A DNA stretch of 12,711 nucleotides from the NCBI GenBank assembly GCA_010015655.1, contig ML976685.1, positions 760,417-773,127 on the forward strand. Reading direction: 5' to 3'. A program made the translations under genes and the position numbers. Shown one piece after another: positions 1-6,925 of the stretch (position 1 is the first letter of the stretch; each line of letters opens with the position of its first letter). The stretch comes from Bimuria novae-zelandiae CBS 107.79 (lineage: Eukaryota; Ascomycota; Dothideomycetes; Pleosporales; Didymosphaeriaceae). The notes beneath the pieces were generated by a model. That model had not been told where the DNA came from and did no database searches. It saw only the letters and a program-made list of their open reading frames with translations.

Positions 1-1
1 G

Positions 2-430
2 AGGAAGCTGAGGGAGGCTAGAGTACGCGAGAGCGTTGTAGATAAGGAGAAAGAGAAAGTAGAACTCGAAAAAGCGCGTAAGAAGGCAGAAATAACCTTA
101 GCTAAGCTACGTAACCTGCAGGAGAAGAAAGAGAGAGAAAGGTTGAGGGTTAAGAAAAGGGAGGAAAAGGAGAGGGTCGCGGCGGAGAAACAGGCTGAGC
201 AACAACGGATGATTCAGGAGAAAGAAAACTCCGAAAAGGCTATACAAACTTCTCAAAAGGGAAAGAGGAAGGCCTCAAAGCCTGCCGCAGCGCCAAAACA
301 GAAAAAAAAGCAACGTGTGGTGGTTGCTGAGGGTAGGGGGGATAGGGGTGATGAAATGGGGCGTGATCCAGCACCCACAACAATAACGCGCCGTGGCCGC
401 AACATCAAACTTCCAGCGAAATTCCAGTAG
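2..430 (+). CDS. C-terminal tail of a pogo/Fot1-like DDE transposase (partial, 5' end outside window)
   Basis: The frame is open from base 2 to a TAG at 428-430, giving 142 residues that enter from outside the window; no start is visible. The tail is very rich in Lys, Glu, Arg and Gln and should form a long coiled coil (roughly residues 1-80). A basic stretch (KGKRKASKP, then QKKKQR) follows, which could serve nuclear import or DNA binding. The protein ends in TRRGRNIKLPAKFQ. A charged coiled coil followed by an RRGR...LP-F end is what I associate with fungal Fot1/pogo-type transposases, but no catalytic residue lies inside the window, so the family is inferred. CA dinucleotides are common here and there are no internal stops, unlike the mutated relic next to it. 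The two converge tail to tail, 160 bp apart. Their C-termini differ in sequence, so they are probably different families. A basic structural or chromatin protein is the alternative. Confidence 0.5.
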   Translation, partial: RKLREARVRESVVDKEKEKVELEKARKKAEITLAKLRNLQEKKERERLRVKKREEKERVAAEKQAEQQRMIQEKENSEKAIQTSQKGKRKASKPAAAPKQKKKQRVVVAEGRGDRGDEMGRDPAPTTITRRGRNIKLPAKFQ

Positions 431-590
431 TACACCTTTTTCGCAGCAATTTATATAGTAATTGAATGAATTATTAGAATATTCTAGCTATTGTGGACGA
501 CTCAGTAACGAGGTGTTGTAAACTGCGTGATTTGGTTGGGGTGCGCCATTTGCCGAACCGCGCCAAGTGCTGAACCAACATGTTAATAGC
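431..590. other. Short spacer between two convergent transposon tails
   Basis: This 160-bp stretch has no gene. Its first 60 bases are AT-rich and suit a 3' untranslated region of the left element. The rest is GC-richer and holds the left candidate terminal repeat of the relic (543-563). The end of the left element should also fall here, but I cannot place it. The dense TA pattern of the neighbouring relic largely stops before this stretch. Confidence 0.4.
543..563 (+). repeat. Candidate left terminal inverted repeat of the RIP-mutated element
   Basis: Bases 543-563 (GCGCCATTTGCC, then GAACCGCGC) align with the reverse complement of 2290-2308 at 16 of 21 columns with two one-base gaps. They lie just outside the two ends of the relic transposase frame, where terminal repeats belong. 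The match is imperfect and found by eye. The flanking TA target duplication expected for this superfamily could not be fixed. Confidence 0.35.
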
Positions 591-2240
591 TTAGCGCTCT
601 TTTATACGCTTTCTCTCTTGCTCTTCTTTCTCCCTTGCTGCTATCTGGCGCTTCTCTTCTGTAATTTGCTTCTTGTACGCTATAGCAGCAGCCTTTAACT
701 TTCTTACCTTTTCTTTTTAGAACTCCTCCTCCTCTGCCTTACGCTTTGCTAATCTTATCCGTGTGCGCGCTTCTCGAAAGGAGCGAGGAGTCTATATCAT
801 GTACGGTCCCTAGTACTCGTAGTGTTATAGCAAAGCTAGAGGCTTGCCTTGCTTTTCTCGCTTCCTCTTAGTAGTAAGAGCGTTTATTAGACCTTTATTT
901 TCGCTCCTTATAAGGGTGTTTTAGATAGCTATATAGTAGAGCGATTACTAAATAATTAATATATCCTTTTCTGTTGCACCCTTTAACGCACGCCTTACTA
1001 CTTAATCTAGAACCCTTTACTATTCTCCTTTATAGATAGTAGCGTTAGAGTCGCTATCTTTTGCAGTCTTAGAGTTACTGTCTATAAACTTATCTAGTAT
1101 AACGTTAGGGTTAAATGGGCTCACGCCCACTGCCTTAAAGGAGCTAAGTATATTTAATTTAGTAAAGCTAGCTACCTAGGCATCCTAAAATAGCGAGAAG
1201 AAGTCAGGCTTCTTTACTAGTACTAGGCCTTTGTGCTTAAAGAGGCGCTCTCCTAGCTTCTTTAAGTATGCTATACTAAGAGGCTTAAATATTACTATAT
1301 TAAGTGGCTAAAGCGTGTGCGTGCTGTGAGGTAGATAGATACTTATAAGAATCTTGTGCTAGTGGTAATACTCTAAAAACTCTTTAGTTAGGTAACTCCT
1401 ATAGCTATCCACGAGCAATAGGCGGTACTTTCTTTAAGCTTTAGATATAGTAAAGCGCTAGAACACCTGTTATAGCTAAGCAAGGCCTAGGCCGTCGTTG
1501 CTCCAGCCACTAGGTAATACTCTAAAGAAGGCTATATGTTCTCCTACCTTCACATCCTCCACCCAGGTGCTCTGAATATTCTGAGATTTAGCTGGATATA
1601 TAAGGCCTAGAGGAAGAGCAGATCCATCCGCGCACATATATGCTATAAGGCTTACCTACTCACGATTGCTATTCTGCAGCATCTGCCTAAAGGGTTTCTT
1701 CTTAAATTAACGCTTGCTAAAGATTCTCTTCTATCTGCTAATAGCTTTAATTATAAAGCCTTTCTTATCTATATTATATATATGCGCAGGCTCTATTTTA
1801 TAGAATTTAATTTTATCGCGTAGCGCGTTATAGTATAGCTTGTACTTATTACTAAAGTTAGCGATGTGGCGTTGCTGGTCTATAGATATAGTAAATTAAG
1901 ACGTAAGCTTATCGTTGTAATAATCTAGGAAGCGCGATACCTAGCTCTTAGAGACCTAATGCCTAGCGATATTTAAGGCAAAATCTTAAACTATTTCTCT
2001 TATAGGTAGGAGGTATTCTTTTATAAGCTTGTCTATGTACTTTATAAGCTCTGCCTCCTCTTGTAGGCTAAGGTTCTAACGCGTTATTATATCCTTTTAG
2101 TAAGAACGCGCACTAAGCTCTACTTTACGCGTTAAAGTTAAGCAAATAACGCTATGCCTTTAAGCTATTTTTATTTATAGGATTTTCTCTCCTAGAGGTG
2201 TACTTTTTGCTTCTGTAACTGCTTCGTTAATACCTGTCAT
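591..2240 (-). pseudogene. RIP-degenerated Fot1/pogo-like DDE transposase
   Basis: Read on the minus strand from ATG at 2240 to TAA at 593-591, one frame runs for 549 codons with no net frameshift but nearly thirty internal stops, all TAA or TAG. The translation still shows the family plan. A helix-turn-helix DNA-binding region sits near residues 55-110. The first catalytic Asp is D158 in YNIDKKGF (family form D-E-K-G-F, so Glu became Lys). The second is D278 in LLLVDSY. The third is Asn314 in PLNIVIF, where Asp is expected. The 35 residues between D278 and N314 fit the DD35D spacing of Fot1/pogo enzymes. A charged coiled coil ends the protein. Stops and substitutions are C-to-T or G-to-A changes that turn CA into TA or TG into TA, while CG pairs remain; this is the pattern of fungal RIP. 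In 1141-1200 I count eleven TA and one CA. The gene cannot make an active enzyme. The lack of indels suggests mutation by RIP rather than slow decay. Confidence 0.9.
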
Positions 2241-2308
2241 TGTTGTTGTGCTGTGTTGGGATGAAAAAGTGTTATGTGGATGGTGTTCCGCGCGTTGGCC
2301 GACGGCGC
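597..2308 (-). mobile_element. Body of the mutated pogo-like DNA transposon
   Basis: The element comprises the transposase relic plus short flanks. Including both candidate inverted repeats it would be about 1.77 kb (543-2308), a usual size for fungal Fot1/Pot2-type elements. The TA-rich mutation density is concentrated between about 600 and 2230 and drops off in both flanks. The 5' flank (2241-2308) sits just upstream of the promoter of the neighbouring oxidoreductase gene. The outer boundaries are uncertain. Confidence 0.55.
2290..2308 (-). repeat. Candidate right terminal inverted repeat of the RIP-mutated element
   Basis: The reverse complement of 2290-2308 aligns with 543-563 at 16 of 21 columns. 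The local sequence (GCGCGTTGGCC, then GACGGCGC) is also nearly palindromic in itself, which can produce chance matches, so this is tentative. Confidence 0.35.
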
Positions 2309-2531
2309 GCGTTGGGTGCACGGGCACGGTAAGGGCACAGGCCATGGTCCGAGTTCAATCTGAATTGAATTGATTGTTGGCATCTCTGGGTGCGGGGATT
2401 GTGGCTGGATTTAGCAGGTGGGTAGGTAAGCATGGGCCGCTTACTCTTTAATAAGGTCACAAACCTTACGCATTCTCCAATGCTTGATCTTAGACGCCAT
2501 TTCAAGCGAAAATATCTGCGCACCTTTCGTT
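2309..2531 (+). promoter_or_regulatory. Probable 5' region of the Gfo/Idh/MocA oxidoreductase gene
   Basis: This is 223 bp of non-coding sequence between the candidate transposon end and the ATG at 2532. I see no clear TATA box; an AT-rich patch at 2448-2453 (TTTAAT) is the nearest thing. If the transposon end is placed correctly, the gene has only about 220 bp of its own upstream sequence before repeat DNA. Confidence 0.35.
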
Positions 2532-3845
2532 ATGGGATCGAAAACCCCATTTACCCTTAAATGGGGCATCATGGCTACTGGCCACATTGCTAAGAGTAAG
2601 CTTCGCACAGTAGCGCCAATGACACCAAGCAGCTCAGGTGTAACAAATTCTAGACTTTGTCAAGGACCTGTTGACGGACCCTGCGATCCGCGACGTTCAC
2701 GATGTTTGCCATGAAGTTGTGGCTGTGGCTTCCTCTTCGTCTGTACAAAAAGCTGTCGATTTTTGCGCAAAAGTGAACGCATCCACCAAGACTAAAGTGT
2801 ACGGATCCTACGCTGAGCTCGTCGCAGACGGAGAGATAGACATTGTCTACATCGCTACACCTCACAGTCACCACTTCCAGAACGCTATGTTAGCCCTTGA
2901 AGCAGGAAAGCCTATTCTCTGTGAGAAGGCATTCACTGTCACATCCTCACAAGCGAGAAAGCTAGTCGAGACTGCTCGGACTAAGCAGCTGTTCCTGATG
3001 GAGGCCGTTTGGACGCGGTTTTTCCCTCTGAGCATCAAAGTACGTGAACTGGTGGCGTCAGGAGTCATAGGGGCCGTATATCGAGTCATCGGTAAGACAA
3101 ATCATAGCAGCCACGCTTATCTGCACCTACCTTCCCTTTTGCTGACTTATCCCCTAAACTAGCTGATAACTCATTGAACCGAGTCCTCCCAGAAGGCGAC
3201 CTTGACTTTCAAGACAGCCATCGAATGGTCAATCTTGACCTTGCTGGCGGCGCAATGCTCGATCTAGGCATCTATTCACTCACATGGCTCATGCAGATCC
3301 TCTATCATTTGCAGTCCGACGAGAAAAAGGAGCCGCCTAATGTAGTGGCCGCCATCAACAAATACCACACCGGTGCTGATGAGATGACTAGCTTCATCCT
3401 CCAGTTCGCCAAACATAAGAGCATGGGAATAGGTATGACTGCACTTCGCATTGGCTCAGGTGTTGATTATGACTTCACTGGTGGCCCGCCCATCAAGATT
3501 CAGGGCTCAGCCGGGGAGATCCAAGTCATGGGCCCAGCATTCAAACCTAGTGCATATCGTGTCATCATGAAAGATGGCGGCGGCCACATCGAAACGGTCC
3601 ATTGTCCTATCCCCAAAGATCAAAACCGGGATAACTGGGGCCATGGAATGTACTGGGAAGCAGACGAGTGCGCGCGTTGTTTAAGGGATGGAAAGCTAGA
3701 GAGCGATACGTTGCCCCTAGAAGAGAGCATCGTCGTCATGGAAGTGATGGAGTCGACACTGAGACAGGGTGGTGTTGAATATCCGCAGCCTATCACGACA
3801 GACATCTACGATCGCCTGAGTTCGCTTAACACGGGTAGGAGATAA
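2532..3845 (+). CDS. Gfo/Idh/MocA oxidoreductase, dihydrodiol / D-xylose dehydrogenase type
   Basis: Three exons join in frame: 2532-2595, 2654-3091 and 3163-3845, giving 394 residues. Intron 1 (58 nt) starts GTAAGC and ends CTAG. Intron 2 (71 nt) starts GTAAGA, has a CTGAC branch site at 3142-3146 and ends AACTAG. Both introns are phase 1. The N-terminal Rossmann fold shows WGIMATGHIA (residues 11-20), VAVASS at the second strand and YIATPHSHH (87-95). LCEKAF (111-116) holds Lys113, matching the active-site Lys of mammalian dimeric dihydrodiol dehydrogenase, and DLGIY (201-205) holds the matching Tyr. The C-terminal part is the family's open beta-sheet domain. Known relatives are NADP-dependent trans-dihydrodiol dehydrogenases and fungal D-xylose 1-dehydrogenases; the substrate cannot be told from sequence. 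No signal peptide is seen, so it is probably cytosolic. The ATG at 2532 directly precedes the conserved domain. Length, splice sites and residues all indicate an intact gene. It converges on the FAD oxidoreductase. Confidence 0.9.
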
Positions 3846-4058
3846 GAGTGATGATGACTGGTAGACTGATGGAGATCTCGCCGTGTACGGAACCGAACTA
3901 TGATCTGCTGTCCACAGCCCCAGCAGGTTCCAGCAATATACATCATATGAGGGTTGAGTCAACACGGGCTGCAAGAAGTTTCACAGTCTTTCACCGATAG
4001 ATGATTATTTGAGCTTCTTATGGCAATTTACACGATCATGTTTACTTAACTCGCAGCC
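3846..4058. other. Short spacer between convergent oxidoreductase genes
   Basis: This 213-bp spacer carries the 3' untranslated regions and polyadenylation signals of both flanking genes. No coding sequence or notable repeat was seen. Confidence 0.5.
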
Positions 4059-5237
4059 TCATAGCCTCGCTCCCGCGGCCCTCTTCTTCGTCTGGTTGTT
4101 GACCACTCTGATATCGTCGCGCAACGATGACATCACATCGTTTACACTCAGCGCCCCGGAGCCTTCTATCATCGAAAGGATACGTTCGGTCGCGAAGAAA
4201 ACAGTGTCGATCTTCCCTGACATGACCGAAAATATGCGTCCTCGCCTCGTCACCTGGCATGTGCGGTCGTCGTGCGCACCAATAAGCTTAGTTTTGATGG
4301 CAAGCTGCGGTCCAACATATCGGAAGAGTGTTGGAAAAGCTGGCAGGTAGAGCTCGATTTGCTCTTCCATTAGGGCACGCTTTGCAGCGACGACCTGAGG
4401 GTCCACACTATCGCGGACTGCACGCGCTTCAACAGGCGTGTCGAATTGACCAAGTGGTGTATGAGGAACGCTTGAGAGTGTGAATAAGCCTGGTTCCTCA
4501 GTCGGATAGACGGAGCAGAGTGGACCATCGACGAGTGTAACAGCCGGGAAATCGGGTGGCCCTTCATAATAGAGCAGCAGCGTCGGCTCATAGATCACTT
4601 GAACATCCGGAGGCCTGGCGTAGTGACCCCAGGTGGCATCCACTACGAAATCGAAACGCTCACCGTCAATGGGAACGCCGTCGTCCATATTCTCAATGTG
4701 CGAAACGCGATGGCCAAGTGCGAGTACCTCCTTCAGCTCTGCTTCGAAGTAGGCGCGTGCCTTCGAAAGCAATAGCACACGCTCGGCGGTATATATGGTA
4801 CCCGCTACATTGGTCAGCTCGACACCCAGCGGCGCGCCCTCCGTAAAATGGATACCACTTGAGACCATGATGGTACGGTAGGTGCCATAATCGATCAGCG
4901 AGTCGCATAGCGGCACGGCGTAAATGTTATCCTGAACGCTGCGGCTCAGACTTGGGTATCGTTCAAGAAAGCGTTGGAAGCCATCGTGCGACTGAGTCCG
5001 AGTATCGCTATGCCTGGCGTAATGGAAGCCCATGTGCAGCCGGAACTGATTGTTGCCTGAAGCCTCATGCAGCAGGCGGTCATGCTGCTCGAATAGCTTT
5101 ACCCGAAAGCCTAGGGCGCGGAGAGATGTGGCAATATGACAACCGTACCAACCGCCGCCAATGATGCCAAAGCGAAAAGAGTGGTGGTGCTCTTCAAGGG
5201 GTGTGGTGCTCCCACTGCACAATGGTGAGGTAGTCAT
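4059..5237 (-). CDS. FAD-dependent oxidoreductase, DAO-like fold, bacterial-type signature
   Basis: A single intronless frame of 392 codons runs from ATG at 5237 to TGA at 4061-4059. Residues 23-32 (FGIIGGGWYG) form the GxGxxG dinucleotide-binding loop, and Glu50 closes the second strand (KLFEQ), where it would bind the FAD ribose. EASGNNQFRLHMGFHYARH (58-76) is a distinctive block. I recall close relatives of it in bacterial FAD oxidoreductases encoded near surface-polysaccharide genes. VVDATWGHYA (about 200-209) would be the second nucleotide-contacting strand. SGKIDTVFFATER (about 340-352) is the conserved C-terminal FAD-contact region. The protein has near full family length, with no signal peptide, so it is probably cytosolic. 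The chemistry is probably oxidation of an amine, alcohol or sugar-like substrate; the sequence does not settle it. The lack of introns, beside intron-containing neighbours, and the bacterial-looking block raise the possibility of horizontal transfer. A 10-codon upstream ORF precedes the start. Confidence 0.8.
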   Translation of the reverse strand: MTTSPLCSGSTTPLEEHHHSFRFGIIGGGWYGCHIATSLRALGFRVKLFEQHDRLLHEASGNNQFRLHMGFHYARHSDTRTQSHDGFQRFLERYPSLSRSVQDNIYAVPLCDSLIDYGTYRTIMVSSGIHFTEGAPLGVELTNVAGTIYTAERVLLLSKARAYFEAELKEVLALGHRVSHIENMDDGVPIDGERFDFVVDATWGHYARPPDVQVIYEPTLLLYYEGPPDFPAVTLVDGPLCSVYPTEEPGLFTLSSVPHTPLGQFDTPVEARAVRDSVDPQVVAAKRALMEEQIELYLPAFPTLFRYVGPQLAIKTKLIGAHDDRTCQVTRRGRIFSVMSGKIDTVFFATERILSMIEGSGALSVNDVMSSLRDDIRVVNNQTKKRAAGARL

Positions 5238-5242
5238 CAAGA

Positions 5243-5275
5243 TTATTTGCTACGTATTCTTGCTTTGACAGACAT
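5243..5275 (-). promoter_or_regulatory. Possible 10-codon upstream ORF of the FAD oxidoreductase gene
   Basis: On the minus strand an ATG at 5275 opens a frame of ten codons closed by TAA at 5245-5243, only 5 nt before the main ATG at 5237. If transcription starts upstream of 5275, this small frame could lower translation of the main gene. Neither the start site nor translation is known, and such short frames also arise by chance. Confidence 0.25.
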
Positions 5276-5649
5276 AAACGCTCGAGAGCCGATGCATCCT
5301 TAAGCCTGTACCTCATTCAGCTTTAGGCTTGTTACGCAAAGCAACTGGAGATCACGCAAGACGTCGGCTTACGCGCACGGCCCACTGTACAGAGCGGAGA
5401 CTTAGAAAAACGGAGCCCTGCCGGCATGCATGAGCCTGTCAGACAGGAACAAAGGGTTCATTCAGGCAGGGTGGTTGATAGACGTGGTTAAGCCCATTTG
5501 AACTACTCGGTGGCGTAGTCCGACGTAGTTTGAACCCAGTATTGAGCCTGATTAGTTAAATTAATCCGTTAACGAACTGTTTAAGCGACCTAAAGGAGGT
5601 AATAGGCGATGGGTACAGCTAGAGCGGACCAATTAGAGAGCTCAAATCT

Positions 5650-5671
5650 ATCTCAACACTATGGTTGAGAT
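5650..5671. repeat. 8-bp inverted repeat with 6-nt loop
   Basis: ATCTCAAC (5650-5657) and GTTGAGAT (5664-5671) pair perfectly around the loop ACTATG. It lies in the divergent promoter, about 215 bp before the FSH start. It could be a dimeric regulator site or a chance hairpin. Confidence 0.35.
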
Positions 5672-5760
5672 TGTTGGATACGCCTCAGCTGACGGCCACC
5701 TGTAGAACTAAGACCTACGACGATCTGCATAGGCCTTGATGCCTTATAGAACTAGGTATC

Positions 5761-5767
5761 TATAAAT
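5761..5767 (+). promoter_or_regulatory. Candidate TATA box of the FSH hydrolase gene
   Basis: TATAAAT lies 125 bp before the ATG at 5886, a plausible position for a fungal TATA element with a short 5' untranslated region. The call rests on motif and distance only. Confidence 0.35.
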
Positions 5768-5773
5768 TGGAGC

Positions 5774-5824
5774 ATGTCTAGTCGATATTGGACACCGTCT
5801 GAGCCCTGGTTTGATATGGTTTGA
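5774..5824 (+). promoter_or_regulatory. Possible 16-codon upstream ORF before the FSH hydrolase gene
   Basis: ATG at 5774 opens 16 codons ending in TGA at 5822-5824, 61 nt before the main start. It would be in the transcript only if transcription starts just downstream of the TATA-like site and before 5774, so it may not be transcribed. It is reported as a possible translational control element. Confidence 0.15.
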
Positions 5825-5858
5825 CGTCTATAGACGTCCCAAAAGGGTAGTCAAACCA
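5817..5858. promoter_or_regulatory. Nested palindrome with ACGT cores in the FSH promoter
   Basis: Bases 5823-5838 read GACGTCTATAGACGTC, a perfect 16-bp palindrome holding two GACGTC sites, each with the ACGT core bound by fungal bZIP factors. The left site reads TTGACGTC, close to a CRE. The palindrome sits inside a second inverted repeat, TGGTTTGAC (5817-5825) with GTCAAACCA (5850-5858). The block ends 27 bp before the FSH start codon. A bZIP or other dimeric regulator site is a reasonable guess; a hairpin in the 5' untranslated region is the alternative. Confidence 0.45.
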
Positions 5859-5885
5859 ATCCTGGTTCAAATCAAGACCGTAAGG

Positions 5886-6722
5886 ATGCGATTCCTTTGC
5901 CTCCATGGAATGGGTACCAATGAGAGGGTAAGGACTCCAAATATACTACATATCACACAAGACTCATGACTAACTCAAAGTACAGGTGATGAAGATGCAA
6001 ATAGGTTCGTCATTCAATCGAACCGGCTCAATGAGCATTGAACGCTGACGAGCTGAAAATCCACCAGCTTCTCTTTGTCATGCCCTCGGAGATCATCATG
6101 AGTACGACTTTGTTGAGGGGAACATTCCCTGCTCGCCAGCCCCAGGTAGCTTCACTGCCATCCCACACACGAAAATACCCGCTGATGATCCCGAGGAATC
6201 GCCCAGTTTCTTACAGTCGGAGAGGAGGCTGAGACCTTCTGCTTCTACGAACCTAACTCAGCCAACAGCATCCTCACGGCCCTTGCAGACCTAGCGTGGT
6301 ACATAGCCTCCGAGGGCCCGTATCAAGGCGTTATCGGTTTCTCGCAAGGTGCGGCCCTCGCTGCAACGCTTATGATCAAACAAGGTCGAAACGATTACAG
6401 CACAGTACATCCGCTGTTCCAGTGCGCCATCTTCTTATGCGCCGGCGCGCCGTACGACCCGGTGGCCTTGGATCAGGGCAAGGCAGTACTGCTAGAGGCC
6501 AAGCCCGATGCACCTAGTATCCGTGTGGCAACCGCGCATGTAGTGGGCGAGAAGGATGATGCATTAGCGGCCAGTCTTGCATTGGTAGAGCAATGCGACC
6601 CTCGTAATCACAGGGTGTACATGCATGCGGGTGGACATGATGTACCAAGAGACGTTCAAGGTGTTAGAAGGATGATCTCGGTGGTCGAGGAGGTGTTGCA
6701 TCTGGCCAGTCATGCTCAGTGA
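5886..6722 (+). CDS. FSH-family serine hydrolase (FSH1/DUF341), intact with three introns
   Basis: Four exons join in frame: 5886-5927, 5986-6004 (19 nt), 6068-6145 and 6217-6722, giving 214 residues. Intron 1 (58 nt) begins GTAAGG, has a CTAAC branch site and ends TACAG. Intron 2 (63 nt) begins GTTCGT, has CTGAC and ends CCAG. Intron 3 (71 nt) begins GTAGCT and ends CTTACAG. The product starts MRFLCLHGMGTN, the usual FSH opening with its oxyanion-side loop. It then has LGDHHEYDFVEG (27-38), the nucleophile elbow GFSQG with Ser89, CAIFLCAGAP (116-125), GEKD with Asp160 and AGGHDVP with His187. All three triad residues are present. Family members include yeast Fsh1 and LovG-like esterases that release polyketides from synthases; some act in secondary-metabolite clusters. 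Without the introns the gene looks frameshifted twice. No signal peptide is seen, so it is probably cytosolic. It diverges from the FAD oxidoreductase and converges on the MFS fragment. The substrate is unknown. Confidence 0.88.
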
Positions 6723-6925
6723 TCAGTGGCGGATCATTCGATAATCCATGAGTATGCTATCCTATCTGATTGAATGAATATTCATACTCCAACCCGAAGC
6801 TCGCGCAAGAACATGCGAGTACAGTTGGGGGGGGGGTTGTATCTCTTGCATGTACATATCAATAGGTCTCTAGCCTGGATCACCGAGCTCTAGGCTTCAG
6901 TCCCTGTGAGTGGCTAAGGCTAAAC
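6723..6925. other. Spacer between convergent FSH and MFS genes, with a 10-G run
   Basis: These 203 bp hold no gene and should carry the 3' ends of both neighbours. A run of ten G lies at 6827-6836. GAGTATG (6750-6756) and CATACTC (6783-6789) form a weak inverted repeat just after the FSH stop codon. Neither has an obvious role. Confidence 0.4.

Larger units (their letters stand above)
5276..5885. promoter_or_regulatory. Divergent intergenic region between FAD oxidoreductase and FSH hydrolase genes
   Basis: This 610-bp region lies between two divergently transcribed genes and should hold both promoters. No coding sequence is supported. I see a TATA-like site at 5761-5767, an 8-bp stem-loop at 5650-5671, a perfect 16-bp palindrome at 5823-5838 inside a larger inverted repeat at 5817-5858, and a small upstream ORF at 5774-5824. 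The shared region would allow the two genes to be regulated together. Confidence 0.5.

Noticed and set aside
600..2230. CpG deamination by ordinary cytosine methylation as cause of the relic's mutations
   Set aside because: CG dinucleotides remain frequent while CA and TG are depleted and TA is in excess, which fits RIP instead.
2272..2523. Minus-strand frame of 83 codons
   Set aside because: No ATG-supported domain, low-complexity Arg-rich translation, and it overlaps the promoter region of the oxidoreductase gene.
4556..5164. Plus-strand frames opposite the FAD oxidoreductase
   Set aside because: Antisense shadows of a well-supported gene with no recognisable domains.
5594..5612. AGGAGGT-like ribosome binding site before an ATG at 5609
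   Set aside because: The window is eukaryotic, so a Shine-Dalgarno match has no meaning, and no long frame follows.
5817..5885. tRNA gene suggested by a B-box-like GGTTCAAATC at 5874
   Set aside because: The flanking bases do not pair as a T-stem, and no acceptor or anticodon arm can be folded.
6005..6371. Apparent frameshifts in the FSH hydrolase suggesting a pseudogene
   Set aside because: Introns at 6005-6067 and 6146-6216 with proper ends and consistent phase 1 restore a single conserved frame, so no mutation needs to be assumed.
6827..6836. Run of ten G in the FSH/MFS spacer
   Set aside because: A simple homopolymer outside genes with no visible role; its length may also be uncertain from sequencing.
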